Shown: piece after piece, positions 1-6,057 of the stretch
Numbering within the stretch: the stretch's first letter is position 1
Layout of the letters: each line of letters opens with the position of its first letter
Source: Saprospiraceae bacterium
GTDB lineage: Bacteria > Bacteroidota > Bacteroidia > Chitinophagales > Saprospiraceae
Direction of reading: 5' to 3'
Assembly (NCBI GenBank): GCA_013002475.1
Contig: JABDJM010000116.1
Span: 1-6,759, forward strand
DNA length: 6,759 bases
The notes under the pieces: model-generated
Database searches by the model: none
What the model was told of the DNA's origin: nothing
Seen by the model: the letters and a program-made list of their open reading frames with translations, nothing else
Translations under genes and position numbers: made by a program

Positions 1-3000
1 CCTCTCAGAATCCTGTGGTAGTCTATGACACTCCAGGGACCTATTCAGTCACCCTGAATGTTGAAAATGAGGTGGGTGAGGATGTCCAGATTCAAAACAA
101 TGTGATTTCTGTTGGCTCAGGGCCGGCAGGAAATATTAGCTATTCCGAGGATGGTCTTGAAGTCTCATTTAACTCCAACCAAATGGGTGGTGATACCTTC
201 TTATGGAACTTTGGGGATGGTAATACTAGTAGTGATGAAAATCCAGTATATACTTATGGGACTGAAAATATTTTCCAGGTTTCACTTACGATAACTAATG
301 ATTGCGGCACTGAGACATACCAGGAGAGCATCGACCTGACAATTCCACCGATTGCGGCATTTACTGTTGACAACCAAGTCATATGCCCAATGGAGTCTGT
401 GCAATACACAAATGTCAGTACAGGAACTGTTAATTCCTGGTCATGGGAATTTCCTGGAGGAAGCCCGGCGGAAAGCAGCAATGAAAACCCACTTGTCCAG
501 TATTCATTTACTGGAGTTTATGATGTATCCTTGATTGTCTCGGGACCAACAGCATCAGACACCATTACCTTCCAGAATTTTGTTACGGTTGATGGATTTC
601 CCGAAGCATCGTTTTCCTCCTCTAGCGCTGGCACTTCAGTTTCTTTTGTTTCAAGCTCAACAAACACGGATACCTATTTTTGGGAATTTGGAGATGGAAA
701 CACTAGTTCCGAAATAAACCCGACTCATCTGTATGCAGAAGAGGAGATCTATACAGTTAGTCTTACAGTGTTGAATGATTGTGGAGCCGATATAATAACT
801 CAGGAAATTGACCTTACGATCGCTCCGGTGGCAGGCATTACTGCCAATTCCCTTGAAGGATGTGTGCCTGAGGAGGTCCAATTCACAAGTATATCGACCG
901 GAACTATTAGTTCCTGGGAGTGGACATTCCCAGGGGGGACTCCAACCACAAGTACGGAAGAGAACCCCTTAATTACCTATGATAACACTGGAATATTTGA
1001 TGTTAGCCTAACAGTGAGCAATCCATATACATCGAATACGATCTTATTGGAAAACTACATCACCATCGGAGTGGGACCCACTGCAAATTTTGGTTCTTCC
1101 GTAAATGGTCTTGATGTTAATTTCTCTTCAACATCACAAAACGGGGATTCGTATTTTTGGGAATTTGGCGATGGTCAAACAAGCCAGGAGGAAAACCCTC
1201 AACACACTTTTCTGGAAGAGAGCATTTACTCGGTTAGTTTGACGGTTACAAACGATTGCGGTTCAGATGTTTTTGTTCAGGATGTCAATTTAACAACCTC
1301 TCCGATTGCCGGGATAACGGCAAACCAGGTCGAGGGATGTTCCCCTGAAGAGATCCAATTCTTTAGTAATTCCTCAGGAACTATTGAACAATGGGATTGG
1401 AGTTTCCCTGGTGGGAATCCAGGTACAAGTAGTGATGAGAATCCTTTGGTCACATATGATGCCCCCGGGCAGTACGATGTGATCCTAACCGTAAGCAACC
1501 CCTTCGAGTCCAATACTATTACTCTTAATAATTATGTCACCATTGGGCAAGGACCAACAGCATCTTATTTCTATTCAGAAAATGGGTTAACTATATCATT
1601 TGCTAATAATTCCTCAGGGGGAACTTCGTATCAGTGGAATTTTGGAGATGGTGGTACAAGCACTCTTGAAAATCCAAACTATACTTTCCCAGAAGAAGAG
1701 ATATATGATGTTACGCTAATCGTGACCAACGATTGCGGTACCGCTGAGGCAAGCCAGACCATTGACCTGACCATTCCGCCAGTGGCCGCTTTCACTGTCA
1801 ATATGGTTGAAGGATGTATTCCTGAGGATTTACAATTTACCAGCACCGCAAGTGGGACGGTAACCACCTGGGCCTGGGAATTTCCGGGTGGAGAGCCATC
1901 CACAAGTACAGCTGAAAACCCCCTGGTTACCTATAATTCTCCGGGCACCTATGATGTTTCCCTGACGGTAGGTAATCCTTATCAATCCAACACCATGGTC
2001 CTCGAAGATTATGTTTCTATTGGGATTGGACCAAGCTCAGATTTTTCTTTTACTCAGAATGATCTTCTGGTAGATTTTAGTTCTAATTCTTCGAATGCCG
2101 CTTCGTATCTATGGGACTTTGGTGATGGAGAGACTAGTACACTCGAAAACCCTTCTTATTCCTTTAATGAAGAAGGTATTTACCAGGTTAGCCTTGTTGT
2201 AACCAATGACTGTGGGACAGATATTAGTACTCAAACAGTAAATCTGACCACGATACCAATTGCAGGAATTTCTGCAAATGCCACCTTCGGTTGTACACCT
2301 GAAGAGATCCAGTTTCAAAGTCTTTCCTCAGGTACGATAACTACTTGGGAATGGGATTTTGAAGGTGGAACACCTGCCATTAGCAATTTGGAAAACCCCT
2401 TAGTTTCTTATGGGAATCCCGGTACCTATGATGTGACCTTGACAGTTAGTAACCCCTTTGAATCAAATACTATTGTCTTAAATGATTATGTGACAATTGG
2501 ATCCGCTCCAACGGCTGGGTTCACCTATTTGATTATGGATCAAACGGTCACCTTTTCTTCTAACTCAAGTTTCGCAACCGACTATTCCTGGAATTTTGGA
2601 GATGGCTCTTTAAGTACAGAAGAAAATCCGGTTTACACATATTCGAGTGAGGATAGTTTTGAAGTGACATTATCAGTATCTAATGATTGTGGTTCCGATT
2701 TGACATCCCAGGTTGTCAACTTAACTACAGCACCCAATGCAGTAATACAGGTTAACGGTGAACCTTCTGGATGCCCGGGAACTGAAGTTTCCTTCTCCAG
2801 TATTTCGACAGGGACAATTACAGACTATCTGTGGGATTTCCCAGGCGGTACCCCTTCTTCAAGCACTGATGCTAACCCAATTGTTGTTTATGAAAATCCT
2901 GGTGTTTTTGATGTAAGTCTGACCGTTAGCTCCTCTGCTGGTTTAGATCAGGCAACCCTTCAGAATAGTATTCAAATTGGGGCTCTTCCAACGCCAATTT

Positions 3001-4943
3001 TTGTTGTTAATAACCAAAGCCCCGTCTTCTCTTTTGATAACCAAAGCCAGGACGCGGCTAGCTATCATTGGGATTTTGGGGACGGAAATGAAAGTACCCT
3101 TGAAGATCCACAACATGAGTTTAATGAGGATGGGACCTATACGGTTACTTTAAGCGCTACAAATGAATGTGGAACTATTACCACAAGTCAGATTGTAGAG
3201 GTGGTTACTCTACCATTCCCGGCATTCGATGCGAATCTAACGATCGGATGCTTACCACTAGTGGTACAAATGGAGGATGAAAGTAACGGGTTTGTGGAAA
3301 ACTGGAATTGGTCCTTCCCAGGTGGAAATCCTGAAAGTTCAACTGAACAAAATCCAATAGTCACTTATGATTCTCCAGGATTTTATGATGTAATCCTTTC
3401 TGTTTCTAATTCCGCTGGAAGCATTTCTACCTCAAAACTAAGTTTCATAGAAGTGCTGGAACAGCCTACCTCCGACTTCACTTTCATGCAGGATGGGAAC
3501 ATGGTTTCATTTGATAACAATTCTACAGACTTTGATAATGTTTTCTGGGAATTTGGAGATGGAGAAACAAGTACACTATCAGATCCGGAACATGAATTTG
3601 ATTCGAATGGCACATTTACGGTAACGCTGGCAACCACCAATATTTGTGGTGAAGCGACCTTTACCCAGGATATTCAAATAGATAATATTGTCGCACCAGT
3701 GGCCCTGTTCGAAGGGACAGAGGTTTCATGTGCACCTGCAGAAATAACTTTTCAGAATTTGTCAAGTGAAAATGCTAGCTCATGGTCTTGGGAATTCCCT
3801 GGTGGATCTCCGGAGACATTTGAAGGAGAGACCCCTCCAGCGATTTTGTATCAGGTTCCTGGTATGTATTCAGTAACACTGATTGCATCAAACTCTGCAG
3901 GTGCAGATACATTTTCACTTCAAAATGATGTACTCATTCAGTCAGATCCAATTTCCACAATTGAATATTTGGTAAACGATTTAGAAGTTTCGTTTAATTC
4001 CCAAAATGAAGAATCCACAGAATACAGTTGGGACTTTGGAGATGGGCAGACCGTAATGGGATCTGAACCCGTACATGAATATTCAGATTATGGAGTTTAT
4101 GTTGTCACGCTTCAGGCGACAAACTCTTGTGGCACACAATCCTCAGAAATTACAATTGATTTAACTGATCCGGGAGCTTTGGGTTCTCCTGTACCCCAGT
4201 TTTCGGCTGATCAGGAAGAAGGTTGCCTTCCTTTTGAGGTTCAATTCTCGGATGAAAGTACGAACGCACCAGACACTTGGAATTGGGTATTCGAAGGGGG
4301 AACACCATCTACTTCCACTGACCAGAATCCGATTGTTACTTATTCTTCCCCAGGGGTTTTCCAGGTCGAGCTGACGGTTAGCAATATGTCGGGGGATAGC
4401 AGCATTTCTGTTCCTGCTTACATTTCGGTAATTCCACAACCTATAGCACAGTTTGAGTTTGACCTTGCATCTGGAAATCAAGTCAACTTTGTGAATAATA
4501 GTTCTTTTGGAACCAGTATGAGTTGGGACTTTGGTGATGGGAATGCAAGTACCGAACTTGATCCTTCACATGTCTATGATGAACCTGGTCAGTATGACGT
4601 TACTCTAACAGTCACTAGTATTTGTGGAAGCTCCAGTACTGTCCAAGCCATTCAGATAATCTCTTCAAACTCTGCGGAATTACCTGGGGTTTCAAGATTG
4701 ACCCTGTTTCCCAATCCATCCCAGGATAACTTTTATTTGAGCTTTGAGCAAAATGGAAACAGCCCGTTGTTTCTTGAAATGATTGATGTGTTGGGTAAAA
4801 GGGTTTACTTTAAACCGTTGTCAAGTTCCACACTTATTCAAGAGGAAATCTCCCTTGGAGACCTTTCTTCGGGGACCTATTTTCTTAAGTTGAGTAGTCA
4901 GAAGGGAGCGATTTTCAGAAAACTGGTTTTGCAAAAAATCTAA
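1..4943 (+). CDS. Giant PKD-repeat secreted protein with T9SS type A sorting domain (5' partial)
   Basis: This is the C-terminal part of a very large exported protein, probably a surface-bound or released stalk or adhesin. The frame is open to the left edge (first full codon at base 3). The first visible residues, Ser-Gln-Asn-Pro-Val-Val-Val-Tyr-Asp, already match the middle of a PKD repeat, so the GTG at 15 is an internal valine codon and the true start lies upstream. Residue numbers here count from that GTG: tail of an A module (to 34), then alternating B and A PKD modules (35-1549), then a sorting domain (about 1556-1642). B modules have the classic PKD core W-x-F-G-D-G; A modules have W-x-F-P-G-G-x-P, or F-E-G-G in two cases. 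PKD domains are Ig-like beta sandwiches used in surface proteins for spacing and for protein or glycan contacts. No catalytic domain is visible, though one could lie upstream. The ligand is unknown. The TAA stop is at 4941-4943. Confidence 0.97.
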   Translation, partial: SQNPVVVYDTPGTYSVTLNVENEVGEDVQIQNNVISVGSGPAGNISYSEDGLEVSFNSNQMGGDTFLWNFGDGNTSSDENPVYTYGTENIFQVSLTITNDCGTETYQESIDLTIPPIAAFTVDNQVICPMESVQYTNVSTGTVNSWSWEFPGGSPAESSNENPLVQYSFTGVYDVSLIVSGPTASDTITFQNFVTVDGFPEASFSSSSAGTSVSFVSSSTNTDTYFWEFGDGNTSSEINPTHLYAEEEIYTVSLTVLNDCGADIITQEIDLTIAPVAGITANSLEGCVPEEVQFTSISTGTISSWEWTFPGGTPTTSTEENPLITYDNTGIFDVSLTVSNPYTSNTILLENYITIGVGPTANFGSSVNGLDVNFSSTSQNGDSYFWEFGDGQTSQEENPQHTFLEESIYSVSLTVTNDCGSDVFVQDVNLTTSPIAGITANQVEGCSPEEIQFFSNSSGTIEQWDWSFPGGNPGTSSDENPLVTYDAPGQYDVILTVSNPFESNTITLNNYVTIGQGPTASYFYSENGLTISFANNSSGGTSYQWNFGDGGTSTLENPNYTFPEEEIYDVTLIVTNDCGTAEASQTIDLTIPPVAAFTVNMVEGCIPEDLQFTSTASGTVTTWAWEFPGGEPSTSTAENPLVTYNSPGTYDVSLTVGNPYQSNTMVLEDYVSIGIGPSSDFSFTQNDLLVDFSSNSSNAASYLWDFGDGETSTLENPSYSFNEEGIYQVSLVVTNDCGTDISTQTVNLTTIPIAGISANATFGCTPEEIQFQSLSSGTITTWEWDFEGGTPAISNLENPLVSYGNPGTYDVTLTVSNPFESNTIVLNDYVTIGSAPTAGFTYLIMDQTVTFSSNSSFATDYSWNFGDGSLSTEENPVYTYSSEDSFEVTLSVSNDCGSDLTSQVVNLTTAPNAVIQVNGEPSGCPGTEVSFSSISTGTITDYLWDFPGGTPSSSTDANPIVVYENPGVFDVSLTVSSSAGLDQATLQNSIQIGALPTPIFVVNNQSPVFSFDNQSQDAASYHWDFGDGNESTLEDPQHEFNEDGTYTVTLSATNECGTITTSQIVEVVTLPFPAFDANLTIGCLPLVVQMEDESNGFVENWNWSFPGGNPESSTEQNPIVTYDSPGFYDVILSVSNSAGSISTSKLSFIEVLEQPTSDFTFMQDGNMVSFDNNSTDFDNVFWEFGDGETSTLSDPEHEFDSNGTFTVTLATTNICGEATFTQDIQIDNIVAPVALFEGTEVSCAPAEITFQNLSSENASSWSWEFPGGSPETFEGETPPAILYQVPGMYSVTLIASNSAGADTFSLQNDVLIQSDPISTIEYLVNDLEVSFNSQNEESTEYSWDFGDGQTVMGSEPVHEYSDYGVYVVTLQATNSCGTQSSEITIDLTDPGALGSPVPQFSADQEEGCLPFEVQFSDESTNAPDTWNWVFEGGTPSTSTDQNPIVTYSSPGVFQVELTVSNMSGDSSISVPAYISVIPQPIAQFEFDLASGNQVNFVNNSSFGTSMSWDFGDGNASTELDPSHVYDEPGQYDVTLTVTSICGSSSTVQAIQIISSNSAELPGVSRLTLFPNPSQDNFYLSFEQNGNSPLFLEMIDVLGKRVYFKPLSSSTLIQEEISLGDLSSGTYFLKLSSQKGAIFRKLVLQKI
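117..4661 (+). repeat. Tandem array of alternating A/B PKD modules, period about 159 codons (477 bp)
   Basis: By my delineation the order is B1 (residues 35-110), A1 (111-193), B2 (194-269), A2 (270-352), B3 (353-428), A3 (429-511), B4 (512-587), A4 (588-670), B5 (671-746), A5 (747-829), B6 (830-905), A6 (906-989), B7 (990-1065), A7 (1066-1148), B8 (1149-1224), A8 (1225-1309), B9 (1310-1385), A9 (1386-1473) and B10 (1474-1549). B modules are constant at 76 residues, with B10 shifted by one. A modules are 83 residues except A6 (84), A8 (85) and A9 (88, with a longer linker). A consensus: GC-x-P-E-E near residue 14, FPGG-x-P, ENPLVTY, PGTYDVSLTVSNP. B consensus: FGDG-x-TS, ENP, YxVSLTVTNDCG. 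Modules A2-A5 are most alike; A6-A9 have drifted. Boundaries are accurate to a few residues. Confidence 0.95.
4680..4940 (+). other. T9SS type A C-terminal sorting domain
   Basis: The last 87 residues of the large protein fit the Por_Secre_tail family (TIGR04183 / PF18962). Visible hallmarks are LTLFPNPSQDNF near the start, a central MIDVLGKRVY (the D-x-x-G-K motif), then LGDLSSGTYFLKL and a basic terminal segment ending RKLVLQKI. In this family the domain directs passage of the folded passenger through the T9SS outer-membrane translocon. It is then usually removed by the sortase PorU, with attachment to A-LPS or release of the passenger. The domain contains nine Lys/Arg (with the short linker before it), unlike the nearly base-free passenger, and no cysteine. 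It implies Sec-dependent export by an N-terminal signal peptide that must lie upstream of this window. Confidence 0.95.
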
Positions 4944-4946
4944 GTG

Positions 4947-5666
4947 CTAACGGCCGGCAGGTCGATTTTGGTCAATAAAATCAGAAGGGATTAAAAAGCC
5001 GAAATGATCTTCGGAGTATCCAGGGCCGAGTGACATGTTTATAAAATCTCTTACTTCCAAATGAAGGTGTGCAGAATACCTTCCATTGGCTGTACCAATG
5101 CTTCCTAACTTTTCTCCTCGTCGGACAAGTTGTCCGGGCTTAACATATCTAGAATGCAAATGCGCATAAATGGATTCGACATATTCGTAATCATTTCCCT
5201 TAGGAAGCTTATGAACAATCCGTATTACATTTCCCCAGCCACAGCATACATCTTTTGAAAAGGTAACCAGGCCATTTCCAATAGAATAAACCGGGTCTCC
5301 TAAGTCTGAATTTCCTCCAGTCACTCTATTCCAATCCTCTCCCAGATGACTGTCCTGCCCAAATTCCTGGGCCTTAAAATATCTTTTTCCATTAGGTACC
5401 CCAACAGGGTAGTCAAAACCATCCGCCTGGAAGTCTTGGTTAAAGAAGAAGATGGAATCATATTTCGATAGGGGAATACTTGGAAAGAAATCTCTTGTGG
5501 ATGTGTCTCTTTCCATATGTCTTACCCGGATAGCCTTGGTAGGTTGTGCCGGGGTTTCAAAATAAACTTTCGTAGCAAGAGATTTTGAAATGTCTCGTTG
5601 ACTATCTCTGCATCCCAGGAGCAGGGAGAATACCAGAAGAATGAATAGTGTTTGCTCGGGCCTCAT
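4947..5666 (-). CDS. M23 family (LytM-like) zinc metallopeptidase, predicted lipoprotein
   Basis: This complete 239-residue protein is a likely peptidoglycan endopeptidase of the cell envelope. Residues 1-19 form a lipoprotein signal peptide: a hydrophobic stretch ending in the lipobox Leu-Leu-Gly-Cys, with Cys19 as the predicted lipidated residue. The flanking residues (RDSQRD) do not resemble an obvious surface-export signal, so a periplasm-facing anchor is my inference. The M23 domain covers about 105-208 and all metal and catalytic positions are present: H107-x3-D111 (HLGED), H169 in YAHLH, and H200-x-H202 in SAHLHLEVRD. The G-x-x-G segment before the last motif (residues 188-195) is also typical. 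Residues 20-100 are a linker without a recognised domain. An intact active site argues for an active enzyme rather than an EnvC/NlpD-type degenerate activator. Vicinal cysteines (141-142) sit just before the GWGNV strand and are unusual. The ATG at 5664-5666 is chosen because it directly precedes the signal peptide. It is convergent with the PKD gene, with 3 bases between stops. Confidence 0.95.
   Translation of the reverse strand: MRPEQTLFILLVFSLLLGCRDSQRDISKSLATKVYFETPAQPTKAIRVRHMERDTSTRDFFPSIPLSKYDSIFFFNQDFQADGFDYPVGVPNGKRYFKAQEFGQDSHLGEDWNRVTGGNSDLGDPVYSIGNGLVTFSKDVCCGWGNVIRIVHKLPKGNDYEYVESIYAHLHSRYVKPGQLVRRGEKLGSIGTANGRYSAHLHLEVRDFINMSLGPGYSEDHFGFLIPSDFIDQNRPAGR
5608..5666 (-). other. 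Lipoprotein signal peptide and lipobox of the M23 peptidase
   Basis: The first residues are Met-Arg-Pro-Glu-Gln followed by a hydrophobic core and Leu-Leu-Leu-Gly-Cys, with Cys at residue 19. This matches the signal peptidase II consensus [LVI]-[ASTVI]-[GAS]-C with Leu at -2, which is common in Bacteroidota lipoproteins. Only one positive residue precedes the core, which is few but acceptable. Confidence 0.85.
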
Positions 5667-5694
5667 AGGATTATTAAATAAAGGGGGCCAGTTA

Positions 5695-5702
5695 CAAAAT
5701 TA
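5695..5702 (-). promoter_or_regulatory. Candidate -7 promoter element (TAATTTTG) for the M23 gene
   Basis: Read on the minus strand, this octamer is TAATTTTG, a perfect match to the Bacteroidota sigma-ABfr -7 consensus TAnnTTTG. It lies 28 bases before the ATG, which would give a 5' leader of roughly 20 nt. No TTG is present at the usual 17-23 bases upstream. A second, weaker pairing exists: TTG (minus strand, 5738-5740), 18 bases, then TAATTTTT (5712-5719). Either could be the true promoter. Confidence 0.4.
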
Positions 5703-5718
5703 CGAAATCCCAAAAATT

Positions 5719-5741
5719 ATTGTTTAAGCCTTTTGAACAAT
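5719..5741. repeat. Imperfect inverted repeat upstream of the M23 gene
   Basis: The arms ATTGTT (5719-5724) and AACAAT (5736-5741) are exact reverse complements. With two G-U wobbles, pairing extends to ten base pairs around a CCT loop. It lies just upstream of the perfect -7 box and inside the alternative TTG/TAATTTTT promoter pair, where an operator would be expected. No T-tract follows that would make it a terminator in either direction. A transcription-factor site is possible but chance is not excluded in such A/T-rich DNA. Confidence 0.3.
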
Positions 5742-5754
5742 TATGGAAAAATCC

Positions 5755-5768
5755 CAGAGGAAGCTCTG
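5755..5768. other. Short tetraloop hairpin
   Basis: CAGAG and CTCTG flank a GAAG loop (CTTC on the minus strand), giving a perfect 5-bp stem. On the minus strand it is followed after GGA by five T residues, which is weakly terminator-like, but no minus-strand gene is visible upstream of it in the window. The stem is short, so this is a weak call. Confidence 0.2.
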
Positions 5769-5970
5769 TAAATCGCTGATTACCAGTTGTTAATATTCAA
5801 TTTCCACTTACCATCAATCATAAATATGGCCCAAGATTTGCTTTCTGATAGTAGTCAGTATTGCCTTCCTGTTTCTGACTCTTGAAATACCGTGATTACG
5901 CGTTCATAACTATCACATAATCAAGACTTTAAGAATGATTTAATTCACCAGAATTACGCAACAGACTATT

Positions 5971-6057
5971 ATGTGGGAAATCCAATCCAGGTCATTTTGG
6001 AAAGGCACCTTGGCTTTACTGGGGCTGCTCTCACTTTTTTTCCAAAAAATCGACGCC
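5971..6057 (+). other. Sec signal peptide of the cysteine-rich secreted protein
   Basis: Twenty-nine residues with basic residues at 7 and 11, a Leu/Phe-rich core at about 14-24 and Ile-Asp-Ala before the predicted cut. Gln at +1 matches the Q-rule described for signal peptidase I substrates of this phylum, where Gln is cyclised to pyroglutamate. Confidence 0.85.

Larger units (their letters stand above)
5667..5970. other. Divergent intergenic region, 304 bp
   Basis: This gap separates the start codons of the M23 lipoprotein gene (-) and the secreted protein gene (+), so it should hold both promoters. It is A/T-rich and lacks a convincing gene. The two longest ATG frames I found are 16 codons (from 5743) and 19 codons (5826-5885), with no recognisable signal or context. 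Visible structure: a Bacteroidota-type -7 box on the minus strand, an imperfect 23-bp inverted repeat (5719-5741), a short tetraloop hairpin (5755-5768) and a 6-bp inverted repeat with a 16-nt spacer (5853-5880). On the plus strand I found no good match to TAnnTTTG. The closest, TAAATATG at 5821-5828, has one mismatch and no TTG at proper spacing. Confidence 0.8.

Noticed and set aside
15..17. GTG at 15 as the start codon of the large PKD gene
   Set aside because: The frame is open to base 3, and the residues before it (Ser-Gln-Asn-Pro) continue the conserved x-x-N-P-x-V-x-Y motif of an A module. The gene begins upstream of the window.
254..4481. Several 60-106 codon frames on the minus strand and in other plus frames inside the PKD gene
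   Set aside because: They follow the repeat period of the main gene, show no signal peptide or domain, and are antisense or frame shadows of a strongly conserved coding region.
1..4943. A CRISPR-like or mobile-element origin for the regular 477-bp periodicity
   Set aside because: The period is an in-frame protein-domain repeat with silent codon variation; there are no identical short repeats, transposase, terminal repeats or target duplications.
4991..5014. Terminator-like hairpin on the minus strand (CCGAA, 6-nt loop, TTCGG, then C and five T)
   Set aside because: It lies inside the M23 coding sequence, about 50 bases before the stop, where codons for Glu-Asp-His-Phe-Gly-Phe-Leu explain it. 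A 5-bp stem there is weak evidence for termination.
5853..5880. Inverted repeat AGTCAG / CTGACT with a 16-nt spacer
   Set aside because: Six-base arms with a long spacer are common by chance, there is no T-tract, and an overlapping CTGA/TCAG pairing competes. Mentioned only as part of the intergenic description.
5826..5885. 19-codon ATG frame in the intergenic region
   Set aside because: Too short, without hydrophobic segment, ribosome-site support or recognisable similarity; expected by chance.
5895..5959. Direct repeat ATTACGC at 5895-5901 and 5953-5959 upstream of the secreted protein gene
   Set aside because: Only seven bases and two copies; not enough to call a regulator site.
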